Assembly: GCF_025486315.1 (NCBI RefSeq)
Contig: NZ_JAOOPY010000004.1
Location: forward strand, 1-64,000
Direction: 5' to 3'
Source of the DNA: Variovorax sp. N23
GTDB taxonomy: Bacteria > Pseudomonadota > Gammaproteobacteria > Burkholderiales > Burkholderiaceae_C
Length of the DNA stretch: 64,000 nt
In this document: positions 17,460 to 25,435 of the stretch, in pieces
How the letters are laid out: the number at the start of each line of letters is the position of its first letter
Position numbering within the stretch: the stretch's first letter is position 1
Made by a program: the position numbers and the translations under genes
The notes under the pieces: model-generated
What the model was told of the DNA's origin: nothing
Seen by the model: only the letters and a program-made list of their open reading frames with translations
Databases searched by the model: none

Positions 17460-17606
17460 ATGGATCTTTTCCCCTTGGTCAATTTGCTGAACAGCCCCCT
17501 CATGGACGGGGTTCTGCTCTGGACCGTGGCCGCGGTGGCGAGTGTCGTCGGCCTCGTGGGGCTGGTGAATGCGCTGGACATGTTCCTGGACACCGAGCCG
17601 AACTGA
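17460..17606 (+). CDS. Small single-pass membrane protein (48 residues), unknown function
   Basis: A short gene reading MDLFPLVNLLNSPLMDG and then a hydrophobic span, VLLWTVAAVASVVGLVGLV, followed by an acidic tail ending DTEPN. The layout (short amphipathic N-terminus, one helix of about 19 residues, short polar tail) is typical of bacterial small membrane proteins. Codon third positions are mainly G or C, as in neighbouring genes, which supports real coding. It lies 48 bases upstream of the catalase start, so cotranscription and a stress role are possible. No homology is claimed. Confidence 0.55.
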   Translation: MDLFPLVNLLNSPLMDGVLLWTVAAVASVVGLVGLVNALDMFLDTEPN

Positions 17607-17654
17607 GTTATCCCCGGTGCCGTGGGCACCGTTTTATCGTTTCCAAGGACAAGA

Positions 17655-19835
17655 ATGACCCCACGTAACAGGGCAGCGGCCGGACGCCGCCCGAAGGCCA
17701 GCGACGGCCCGAACAGCAAGCAACTGCAGCTGGCGGGCTTTACCCAGGAGACCACGTCGCAACTGACCACGAATCAGGGCCTGCACATCCCGGACAACCA
17801 CAACTCGCTGAAGGCGGGCGTGCGCGGGCCGACGCTGCTCGAGGACTTCATCCTCCGCGAGAAGATCACCCACTTCGACCACGAGCGCATTCCCGAGCGC
17901 GCGGTGCACGCGCGCGGTGCGGCGGCGCACGGCTATTTCCAGGTCTACAAGTCGATGTCGCAGTTCACCTGCGCCGACTTCCTGCAGGACCCGTCACAGA
18001 AGACGCCCGTTTTCGTGCGCTTCTCGACCGTCGCCGGCTCGCGCGGCTCGGCCGACACGGTGCGCGACGTGCGCGGCTTCGCGGTCAAGTTCTACACGCA
18101 GCATGGCAACTACGACCTGGTGGGCAACAACATGCCGGTGTTCTTCATCCAGGACGCGATGAAGTTCCCCGACCTGATCCATGCCGTCAAGCCCGAGCCG
18201 CATCACGAGATGCCGCAGGCCGCGAGCGCGCACGACACCTTCTGGGACTTCGCCTCGCTGATGCCCGAGAGCACCCACATGCTGATGTGGGCCATGAGCG
18301 ACCGCGCCATCCCGCGCAGCTACCGGATGATGGAAGGCTTCGGCGTCCACACCTTCCGCTTCGTCAATGCGCGCGGCGAGTCGCACTTCGTCAAGTTCCA
18401 CTGGAAGCCCAAGCTGGGCATCCACGGCCTGGCCTGGGACGAGGCGCAGAAGCTCGCGGGCAAGGACCCCGACTTCCACCGCCGCGACCTGTGGGAAGCC
18501 ATCGAGAACGGCGACTTCCCCGAGTGGGAGCTGGGCGTTCAGATGATTCCGCAGGACAAGGAGCATTCGCTCGGCTTCGACCTGCTGGACCCGACCAAGC
18601 TGATCCCTGAAGAGCTGGTGCCGGTGCAGCGCATCGGCAAGCTGGTGCTCGACCGCAACCCCGACAACTTCTTCGCCGAGACCGAGCAGGTCGCCTTCCA
18701 CCCCGGCCATGTGGTGCCGGGCATTGACTTCAGCAACGACCCGCTGCTGCAGGGACGGCTGTTCTCGTACACCGACACGCAGATCTCGCGGCTCGGTGGC
18801 GCGAACTTCCACGAGCTGCCGATCAACAAGGGCGTGTGCCCCTTCCACAACTTCCAGCGCGACGGCATGCACCGCCAGACCATCGCGCGCGGCCAGGTCG
18901 CCTACGAACCGAACACGCTGGCCAACGGCACGGAGTTCCGCGTCGACGGCGAGAGCGGCGGCTTCCAGTCCTTTCCCGAGGAGATCGAGCCGCCGAAGAT
19001 CCGTCGCCGCAGTGCGTCCTTCGACGACCACTTCACGCAGGCGCGCTTGTTCTTCAACAGCCAGAGCATGGCCGAGAAGGAACACATCGTCGCGGCCTTC
19101 CGCTTCGAGCTGTCCAAGCTCGAGGTGCCGGCGATCCGCCAGCGCATGGTCGACAACCTGGCGCACGTCGACGAGAAGCTGGCACGCCGCGTGGCCGAGC
19201 CGCTGGGCATCGGCGCGCCCGACGCCAAGGCCGCGGCCGGGCGGCCGGGCTTCCGCGGCCACCGCATGGCGCTGGCCATCGAGGAGTCGCCGGCGCTGCG
19301 CATGGCCGACACGGGCGATGGTTCCGTCAAGACGCGCAAGATCGCGATCCTGGTGGCCGACGGGGTCGATTCGGCTTCGCTGAAGCCGATCCGCGAGGCG
19401 CTGGAAGCGGCCGGTGCGCAATGCAAGGTCATCGGGCCGCGGCTGGGCACCGTGGCGAGCGCGTCGAAGCGGCAGATCGAGGTCGACGCGACCTTCGCGG
19501 CCATGCCCTCGATCCTGTTCGACGCCGTGCTGATCCCGGCCGGCAAGGACGGTGCGGCGGCGCTGCGGCAGAACGGTGAGGCGCTGCACTTCGCGCTGGA
19601 GGCCTTCAAGCACTGCAAGGCGATCTGCACCGTGGGCGAGGGCGTCGAGCTGCTGTCGATGGTGGGCGTGGGCCGCGCCCCCGCGGTGGCGCCGGCGGGT
19701 GTGGTGGTGGCCGAGACACCGGTGACGAACCTGGGCGACACGACGGCCGCCACCGAGATCGCCACCGCCTTCATCGCGGCGATCGCCAGGCATCGGCACT
19801 GGGACCGCGCGAACATCGACGCCGTGCCTGCTTGA
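17655..19835 (+). CDS. katE: Large-subunit catalase, HPII type
   Basis: Heme catalase converting H2O2 to water and oxygen. The 726-residue protein has the large-subunit layout: catalase core plus a C-terminal class I glutamine-amidotransferase-like domain (about 590-726, from [18 protein letters not shown]). Seen motifs: [15 protein letters not shown] (catalytic His), a [17 protein letters not shown] region (catalytic Asn), and [14 protein letters not shown] (proximal heme Tyr). The ATG at 17655 has AAGGA five bases upstream; an in-frame start at 17622 lacks one. Located after ku/ligD, it suggests a stationary-phase or desiccation-type stress region. Confidence 0.95.
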   Translation: MTPRNRAAAGRRPKASDGPNSKQLQLAGFTQETTSQLTTNQGLHIPDNHNSLKAGVRGPTLLEDFILREKITHFDHERIPERAVHARGAAAHGYFQVYKSMSQFTCADFLQDPSQKTPVFVRFSTVAGSRGSADTVRDVRGFAVKFYTQHGNYDLVGNNMPVFFIQDAMKFPDLIHAVKPEPHHEMPQAASAHDTFWDFASLMPESTHMLMWAMSDRAIPRSYRMMEGFGVHTFRFVNARGESHFVKFHWKPKLGIHGLAWDEAQKLAGKDPDFHRRDLWEAIENGDFPEWELGVQMIPQDKEHSLGFDLLDPTKLIPEELVPVQRIGKLVLDRNPDNFFAETEQVAFHPGHVVPGIDFSNDPLLQGRLFSYTDTQISRLGGANFHELPINKGVCPFHNFQRDGMHRQTIARGQVAYEPNTLANGTEFRVDGESGGFQSFPEEIEPPKIRRRSASFDDHFTQARLFFNSQSMAEKEHIVAAFRFELSKLEVPAIRQRMVDNLAHVDEKLARRVAEPLGIGAPDAKAAAGRPGFRGHRMALAIEESPALRMADTGDGSVKTRKIAILVADGVDSASLKPIREALEAAGAQCKVIGPRLGTVASASKRQIEVDATFAAMPSILFDAVLIPAGKDGAAALRQNGEALHFALEAFKHCKAICTVGEGVELLSMVGVGRAPAVAPAGVVVAETPVTNLGDTTAATEIATAFIAAIARHRHWDRANIDAVPA

Positions 19836-19849
19836 AGTCCACCCCCGAT

Positions 19850-19960
19850 GCGGCGCACTGCGTGTCGCCGCCTCCCCCTCAAGGGGGCGCACCCGGCGGC
19901 CTGGCCAAGCCAGTTCCGCGGGTGCCCTGGCCTGGGCCGTGCCGGTTTCATCGGCTGCGG
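19850..19960. repeat. Candidate dispersed intergenic repeat
   Basis: The gap after katE contains a GC-rich block with the stem CCCCCT-CA-AGGGGG near 19872. Similar 'cctcccc-ctcaaggggg' blocks are, from memory, common between genes in Comamonadaceae. It may act as a transcription terminator for katE and for the convergent CAP-domain gene. Only one copy is visible in this window, so its repetitive nature is an inference. Confidence 0.35.
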
Positions 19961-20005
19961 GTGGCGTGCAGCGCTGTGGACAACTGAGCCACCGGGCGCA
20001 GGCCG

Positions 20006-21079
20006 TCAGGAGCGGGTTCGGAAGTCGAACTGCTGGTGAAAGTTCGCGCCGTTCGCCGTGCCCTCGAGGTCGACGCTGTAGCGTGCGTCGGGCGCCAGCT
20101 GGGACCGCGGCACCATGAAGAACTCGTGGCCGCTTTGCGGCACCGCATGGGTCCGAACGGGCACGACGTTGCCGGCACTGTCCGTGAGCGTGTAGCGTGT
20201 GACGAGCAGCTCGCCGCCCTCGTCGGTACGCAGGTAGATCGGCGGACCCATCTGCACCGCGGGGTCGGTGATCCGCGGGAAAGGGTTGGGTTCTTCGGTG
20301 GCCGGCGCGAAGGCGTAGTCGATCCCGATGCTGCCCTCGCAGGGGTAGCTCGCCACCTTGCCGGCACCGAGCAGCGGAGCGCTTTCCTGGCGGCCCACGA
20401 GCATGCCCAGGCGCTGGTTCACCACCAGCGTCGTCAAGCCGTCCGGCCCGGTCCTCCGGTCTTCCTTCGTGACCGCCGCCAGCCCGCCGACGCGCGCGGC
20501 GGTCATCGCGCCGCGCAGGTGCGCGACCGAGTTGAGCAGCGAACGCATGTCGCGCTCGCCGCGCTGCGCCGCCGTCGGCTGGCGCGGGGGCGTGGCCGAG
20601 ACGTAGGTCTCGGTCGATGCGGTCAGCAGTTCGACGACGTAGGGGCCGTAGCCCGCGAACTGGGCGCGGTCGGCCGCCAGTGCGCCGGTGTAGAAGGGGT
20701 TGTTGAGGTTCGCCTCGGCGTGCCCGGTGGCATAGGCGCCATCGCTGCCTTCGGCCAGCAGGTATTGGCCGTGAGCCCGCGAGGCGGTGTCGAGCGCGAC
20801 GTTCTGTTCGAGCGCGCCGAAGCCGCATTGCGTGCGTGCCGCCTGGAAATAGGTCCACGCCGCGAGTTCGCCCGAACCCGCGGGATAGCCGGACGGCGGC
20901 AGCTCGTCGACCGACGCCTGGACCGTGGTCTCGACCGCGGGCGTCGCGGGCGGAGCAGCATCCGGACTGCCCCCTCCGCCACCGCCACAAGCACTCAGGC
21001 CGAGCAGCGTGCCGATCAGCACGGCATGGGGGAGCGGTCGCGCGATCGACGCAGGGTGGAGACGATGGGAGAGGCGCAT
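20006..21079 (-). CDS. CAP-domain (SCP-like) lipoprotein
   Basis: Predicted lipoprotein of 357 residues. The signal ends in a lipobox, LGLSAC at about residues 27-32, followed by a glycine run and a Pro/Ala linker. The mature part carries a CAP-superfamily core: AWTYFQAARTQCG, LDTASRAHGQYL, YATGHAEAN and later LLNSVAHLRGAM. The His residues in ASRAHGQYL and SVAHLRGAM match the usual CAP cavity positions. The C-terminal ~90 residues resemble a fibronectin/beta-sandwich add-on (PDARYSVDLEGTANG). CAP proteins have varied secreted roles; none can be assigned here. Confidence 0.75.
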   Translation of the reverse strand: MRLSHRLHPASIARPLPHAVLIGTLLGLSACGGGGGGSPDAAPPATPAVETTVQASVDELPPSGYPAGSGELAAWTYFQAARTQCGFGALEQNVALDTASRAHGQYLLAEGSDGAYATGHAEANLNNPFYTGALAADRAQFAGYGPYVVELLTASTETYVSATPPRQPTAAQRGERDMRSLLNSVAHLRGAMTAARVGGLAAVTKEDRRTGPDGLTTLVVNQRLGMLVGRQESAPLLGAGKVASYPCEGSIGIDYAFAPATEEPNPFPRITDPAVQMGPPIYLRTDEGGELLVTRYTLTDSAGNVVPVRTHAVPQSGHEFFMVPRSQLAPDARYSVDLEGTANGANFHQQFDFRTRS

Positions 21080-21228
21080 GAACAGACGACGAAAGCAATC
21101 AGAAGCGGTCAGCGTGCCCGCCGCATGCGAACTGACTTGCTGGCGGTTCCCGCGTTGCCGTGTAGGCCAAGGCGCATCGCGTCGCTTCGCCGTCGGCTGG
21201 TGGCACTCGCGCCCGGCGTGAGGGGTGA

Positions 21229-21933
21229 TCAGTCGCGCTTGGGAATCAGCAGCCCGCGCGCCACGGCGGGCCGTTCGACGAAGGCCGCGAGCACCCGTGC
21301 CACGTTGGCGAAGTCGTCGAAGCCCACCAGTTCACGCGCCTCGTAGAAGCCGACCAGGTTGCGCACCCACGGGAAGATCGCGATGTCGGCGATGGAGTAG
21401 TCCGCGCCCAGCATCCAGTCGCGTCCCGCCAGGTGCCTGTCCAGCACGCCGAGCAGGCGCCTGGATTCGGCCACGTAGCGGTCGCGCGGTCGCTTGTCCT
21501 CGTAGTCCTTGCCGGCGAACTTGTGGAAGAAGCCGAGCTGGCCGAACATCGGCCCGATGCCGCCCATCTGGAACATCACCCACTGCAGGCATTCGTAGCG
21601 CGCGGCGGCGTCCTGCGGAATGAATCGCCCGGTCTTCTCGGCCAGGTACACCAGGATCGCGCCCGACTCGAACAGCGCCAGCGGCTGGCCGCCCGGCCCG
21701 TGCGGATCGAGGATGGCCGGGATCTTGTTGTTCGGGTTGAGCGACAGGAAGGCCGGCGACATCTGGTCGTCGTGGTCGAAGCGCACCAGGTGCGGCTCGT
21801 AGGGCAGGCCGAGTTCTTCCAGCAGGATCGACACCTTCACGCCGTTCGGCGTGGGCAGCGAGTAGAGCTGGAGACGGTCGGGGTCCTGGGCGGGCCACTT
21901 CTGGGTGATGGGGAAGGCGGAAAGATCGGTCAT
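21229..21933 (-). CDS. Glutathione S-transferase, Nu-class/YfcG-like
   Basis: Cytosolic glutathione-dependent enzyme of 234 residues. The N-terminal thioredoxin-like domain shows LYSLPTPNGVKVSILLEELGLPYE, NPNNKIPAI and ALFESGAILVYLAEKTG (Glu-Ser pair contacting glutathione). The helical C-terminal domain contains GADYSIADIAIFPW, the N-capping motif. The TPNG start of helix 1 with Asn is typical of YfcG/YghU disulfide-bond reductases rather than classical conjugating GSTs. It is monocistronic, with a gap of about 75 bases to the downstream pseudogene at 22009. Confidence 0.9.
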   Translation of the reverse strand: MTDLSAFPITQKWPAQDPDRLQLYSLPTPNGVKVSILLEELGLPYEPHLVRFDHDDQMSPAFLSLNPNNKIPAILDPHGPGGQPLALFESGAILVYLAEKTGRFIPQDAAARYECLQWVMFQMGGIGPMFGQLGFFHKFAGKDYEDKRPRDRYVAESRRLLGVLDRHLAGRDWMLGADYSIADIAIFPWVRNLVGFYEARELVGFDDFANVARVLAAFVERPAVARGLLIPKRD

Positions 21934-22008
21934 GGATGTCCTTGGGAAAGCGGGGGTGGCGTCGAATGCGACGCGCCGGTCGGCACGGTGAATTCTGCCG
22001 TCCGTCGT

Positions 22009-22334
22009 TCAAGCAGGTGCCGCATCGGGTGCGATGACCTTGGGCCACGGCCAGCGGGCCTGGTAGCTCGCGGCCTTGGCGCGGAACAGGTCCGGCAACG
22101 CATGGCGCGGGTTGATCAGCAGGACGCCGTCTGCCAGGTCCTGCAGGCTGTCGGGCGCGTACAGCGCGCCATCGGCCACGTCGATGCCGATGCAGGTGCC
22201 CAGACGGCCTCGAACAGGCAGCCCGCGGTGAGGTGGCACTGGGGCAGGTCGAGCGCGCGCAGCCGCGCCAGCAACGCGCCGTTGACGGGGTTGCGCCGGG
22301 CCAGCGCCAGGAAGTCTTCGGAAGTGAACGGCAT
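22009..22334 (-). pseudogene. Nucleotidyltransferase-family relic (NTP_transf_6 type) with internal deletion
   Basis: Two family-like parts survive in different frames. The 5' part (from ATG 22334) reads MPFTSEDFLALARRNPVNG and QCHLTAGCLFEAVW, the typical N-terminus. The 3' part reads DGALYAPDSLQDLADGVLL and FRAKAASYQARWP, the typical C-terminus. They meet near 22205, without the central hundred or so residues that hold the conserved acidic motif and second strand set. Deletion plus frame change makes this non-functional. It lies between the GST gene and the first hybrid kinase. Confidence 0.65.
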
Positions 22335-22361
22335 GGCGGGCGAGTGTGCCCGGCCGGCAGC

Positions 22362-24365
22362 TCACCCCACCCGCCGCCGCGTCGACAGCAGCGCCCGCAG
22401 CTTGGCCGGCGCGACCGGCTTGGTCAGCAGCGTCATGCCGCCGTGGCGGATGCGTTGCAGCACTTCGGGGCCGGTGGCGCCCGAGACCAGCACCGACAGC
22501 GCGCCGGGCTGCAGCCGGCGGGCGGCGTCGATGACGGTCAGGCCGTCGTCCTCGTCGGCCAGTTGCAGGTCGCACAGCACGGCGTCGTACGCCACGCCGG
22601 GTGCGTCGAGGCAGGCGATGGCGGCGGCCGCCGAGTCGGCCGTGTCGACGTGGCAGCCCCATTGCGTGAGCAGCGCACGGCTGCCGTCGAGGATGGCCGG
22701 GTCGTCGTCGACCACCAGGCAGCGCAGGCCCGCCATGGGGGCCGGTGCCGCCGGTTCGGGCGCTGGCGGCGCGACGTGGGCGAGCGGGACTTCGGGCAGC
22801 AGCAGCGCGAAGGTGCTGCCGGCCTGCAGGGCCGAGCGCAGCGTGATGCGCGTGCCCAGCAGGGCCGCGATGCGTGCGCAGATCGCCAGCCCCAGGCCGA
22901 AGCCCTGGCGGCGGTCGCGCTCGGTGTTGGCCACCTGGTAGAACTCCTCGAAGATCCGCGCCTGGTGGATGGGCGCGATGCCCATGCCGTTGTCGCGCAC
23001 CTCGATGCGCACGCCGCCGGCCCGCCGCCGCGCCGTCACCAGCACGGTGCCGCCGGGCGGCGCGTGGCGGATCGCATTGCTCACGAGGTTGCCGACGATG
23101 CGCTGCAGCAGCGCCGCATCGCTGCGCACGGCCAGGCCGCGGTCGTCCCAAAGCAGCCGCACCTGCGCCTCGGCGGCCGCGGCGGCGTGCTGCGCGGCGA
23201 TGGGGTCGAACAGCGCGGCGAGCGACAGCCCGGTGATGGCCGGCGTGAGCACCTGCGCGTCGAGCCGCGAGATCTCCAGCAGGTCGTCGAGCAGCACGCC
23301 CATGAAGGCGGTGCCTTCCTGCAGGCGCAGCACGGCCGGGCGCTGCGCCGGGCTCGCGCTCGGCAGCAGGCCGTCGATGAAGAGGCCCATCGCATGCAGC
23401 GGCTGGCGCAGGTCGTGGCTGGCGGCGGCGAGGAAACGGGCGCGCGACAGGGCGGCCTGTTCGGCTTCGGCCATGCGCTGCAGGGCCACGGCCGTGGCTT
23501 CGCGCACGCGCTCTTCGCTGACCTGCTGGTTGTGCTGGAGCCGCTCGGCCAGGCGGTTGATGTCGCCGGCCAGCGCGGCGAGTTCGTGCCGGCCGGTCGG
23601 CTGCGCCCGCAGCGCGGCGGGGTCGCCGACCACGTCGCAGCGCGCCTCGAAATGCCCGGCTTCCAGCGCGGCCACGGTGCGCGAGATGCGGCGCAGCGGC
23701 TGGGCCACGGCGCGGGCCATGTGCCGCACCGCCGCCCAGGCGGCCAGCAGCGCGATCAGCGCGATGCCGATGCCGGCCATCAGCGACCGGGTGCGTTCGC
23801 GCCCGTGTGCGGTCGAGTCGCGGAAGGCCTGCACCACGCCGATGGGTGTGGCGCCGGCGGTGGCGCCGTCGGGCGCGAAGGCGCTGGCGCGCGAGGCTTC
23901 GCGCAGCGTGACCGGTGCAGTGAACACCCGAAGCGCGCCACTGCCGCGGGCAGCGGTGGCCGGCGGGCCGGCCGTGACGTACACGCCGGCGCTGTTGCTG
24001 ATCTCGATGCGCGCCACCTGGCCGCCGCGCAGCGCGGCGTTGGCCACGTTCTGCAGGGCGGGCAGGTCGCCCGCGTAGAGGCTCAGGTCGGACATCGCCG
24101 CCGCCTGCCGTGCGACGGCCTGGCCTTCGGCGTCGAAGGCCGCGTCGAGCGTGGCGAGCCGGCCGTGCGTGAACCAGGCCGTCAGGGCCAGGGCCAGCAC
24201 GGCACAGGGGCCGATGCCCAGGCGCAGCAGGTCGCGCCGCAGGCTGCCGCGCACCTGCAGCGGCGGTACGGTTTCGGGCAGCGATGCGCGTTCGGACGGG
24301 CTGTCGACCATCGCGCGCAACGGCAGTCGCACCGGTGGCAGGAGGCGGCTGCTGGTGCGCATCAT
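22362..24365 (-). CDS. Hybrid sensor histidine kinase/response regulator (kinase 1)
   Basis: Membrane sensor kinase of 667 residues. A helix at about 52-66 is followed by a periplasmic region (about 67-195) and a second helix (about 196-215). HAMP-like linker and coiled coil run to 305. The HisKA box FLAAASHDLRQPLHA puts the phospho-His at residue 317; the ATPase domain has GNLVSNAIRH (N box), DNGMGIAP and GFGLGLAI. A C-terminal receiver (about 545-660) has its phospho-Asp at about 599 in LCDLQL and Lys 649. The ASHDLRQPLHA variant groups it with kinases that control catabolic genes. Its start overlaps the upstream binding-protein gene by 4 bases. Confidence 0.92.
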   Translation of the reverse strand: MMRTSSRLLPPVRLPLRAMVDSPSERASLPETVPPLQVRGSLRRDLLRLGIGPCAVLALALTAWFTHGRLATLDAAFDAEGQAVARQAAAMSDLSLYAGDLPALQNVANAALRGGQVARIEISNSAGVYVTAGPPATAARGSGALRVFTAPVTLREASRASAFAPDGATAGATPIGVVQAFRDSTAHGRERTRSLMAGIGIALIALLAAWAAVRHMARAVAQPLRRISRTVAALEAGHFEARCDVVGDPAALRAQPTGRHELAALAGDINRLAERLQHNQQVSEERVREATAVALQRMAEAEQAALSRARFLAAASHDLRQPLHAMGLFIDGLLPSASPAQRPAVLRLQEGTAFMGVLLDDLLEISRLDAQVLTPAITGLSLAALFDPIAAQHAAAAAEAQVRLLWDDRGLAVRSDAALLQRIVGNLVSNAIRHAPPGGTVLVTARRRAGGVRIEVRDNGMGIAPIHQARIFEEFYQVANTERDRRQGFGLGLAICARIAALLGTRITLRSALQAGSTFALLLPEVPLAHVAPPAPEPAAPAPMAGLRCLVVDDDPAILDGSRALLTQWGCHVDTADSAAAAIACLDAPGVAYDAVLCDLQLADEDDGLTVIDAARRLQPGALSVLVSGATGPEVLQRIRHGGMTLLTKPVAPAKLRALLSTRRRVG

Positions 24366-25204
24366 CGCGGCGCCGTCACCCGTTCGGTCAGTTCGCGTTC
24401 GTCGGGCAGGCGCAGGCCCAGTCCGCGCGCCACCGTGGTGTTGACGCGCACGGTGGCCGGCGTGGCCGCCTCCACCAGCACGACGCCCCCGGTGCCGCGC
24501 TTGAGCTTCTGCATGAAGGCGCGCGCCTGCGCCGCCAGCTGGGTCGGCGTCGACACCGCCGCCGCGAGCCCGCCCGAACGCACCAGCCCGTCGCTCGTGC
24601 CGAACACCGGCAGCGTGGCGCCCGCGCCGGCGTGCAGCACGGCCAGCGTCGCGGCCTGGCTGTCGCCGATGCGGTCGGGCAGTACCATCAGCGCGTCGCT
24701 GCGGGCCACCACCAGGCGCAGCGCGGCGGCCAGCGCCGTCGGGCTGGGGGCGTACTGCACCTTCAGGTCCCAGCCCGCGGCGGCGCGCTCGAGTTCGCGC
24801 ACCAGCGGTCCGGATTCAGCGGTCGCGACCACGCCGAGGCGCCGCTTCTGCGGCAGCACCGCGTCGATCAGCGCCAGCTGGTCGGCCATCGCCGGGTCGC
24901 GCAGCAGCACGCCGACGCGGCGGTCGGCGCGCAGCAGGCCGGGGTCGCCGCGCAGGCGTTCGTAGTCGAGCTGGGTCAGCATCGCCAGCAACAGCGGCTC
25001 GGCGCCCGGGCGGTCGATGGCCGCACGCGCCGCGGCCATGCCGACGGCGACGGTGATGGGCGCATCGTCGACCGTGTCGCGCATGTGGCGCGCGAACTCG
25101 GCGTGCGGCGCCGAGTCGTCGGCCAGCAGCACGGTGAGGCCGGCCGCCATCGCGTGGCTCGCGGACAGGGCAGTGCACGCCGGCACCAGGCACCACAGGG
25201 CCAT
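24362..25204 (-). CDS. Periplasmic ABC-type substrate-binding protein, uncharacterised
   Basis: Predicted secreted protein of 280 residues: a signal peptide (MALWCLVPACTALSASHAMA) and then a two-lobed periplasmic-binding fold resembling the ABC_sub_bind family. Seen stretches are LTVLLADDSAPHAEFA, RRVGVLLRDPA, KRRLGVVATAESGPLV and LRLVVARSDALMVLPD. No permease or ATPase lies near. Its stop overlaps the start of hybrid kinase 1 as ATGA, so it probably serves as a ligand-binding partner for sensing rather than uptake (inference). The Met at 25204 was chosen for the signal peptide; longer starts add unlike sequence. Confidence 0.75.
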   Translation of the reverse strand: MALWCLVPACTALSASHAMAAGLTVLLADDSAPHAEFARHMRDTVDDAPITVAVGMAAARAAIDRPGAEPLLLAMLTQLDYERLRGDPGLLRADRRVGVLLRDPAMADQLALIDAVLPQKRRLGVVATAESGPLVRELERAAAGWDLKVQYAPSPTALAAALRLVVARSDALMVLPDRIGDSQAATLAVLHAGAGATLPVFGTSDGLVRSGGLAAAVSTPTQLAAQARAFMQKLKRGTGGVVLVEAATPATVRVNTTVARGLGLRLPDERELTERVTAPR

Positions 25205-25435
25205 GCGCAACGCGCGGAGGCAGGGGAGAAGAAGCGTCACGAAAGGGGCTGCATGCGCAGCGAAGAGGGGGACGGCCCACTGTACGGAGCCCGCTCTCGC
25301 AGCGCGATAAGGCAGAGGGCTTATGTCGATGCCCGGCACCGGTCTGCATGGTGAAGTGGTGCACAGGCGGTCGGCCGATCGGCCTAGCGCGAACGCCATA
25401 GCCGGGGGGCGCGCCGGCCAACGGGGGCGCAGGCC

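Noticed and set aside
19850..19960. CRISPR-like or tRNA features in the GC-rich gap after katE
   Set aside because: No repeated units or cloverleaf; only one short hairpin. No CRISPR array or tRNA was seen anywhere in the window.
17994..21098. 1034-codon minus-strand open frame across katE and the CAP gene
   Set aside because: Covers two well-supported genes in other frames; no recognisable domain; shadow of GC bias.
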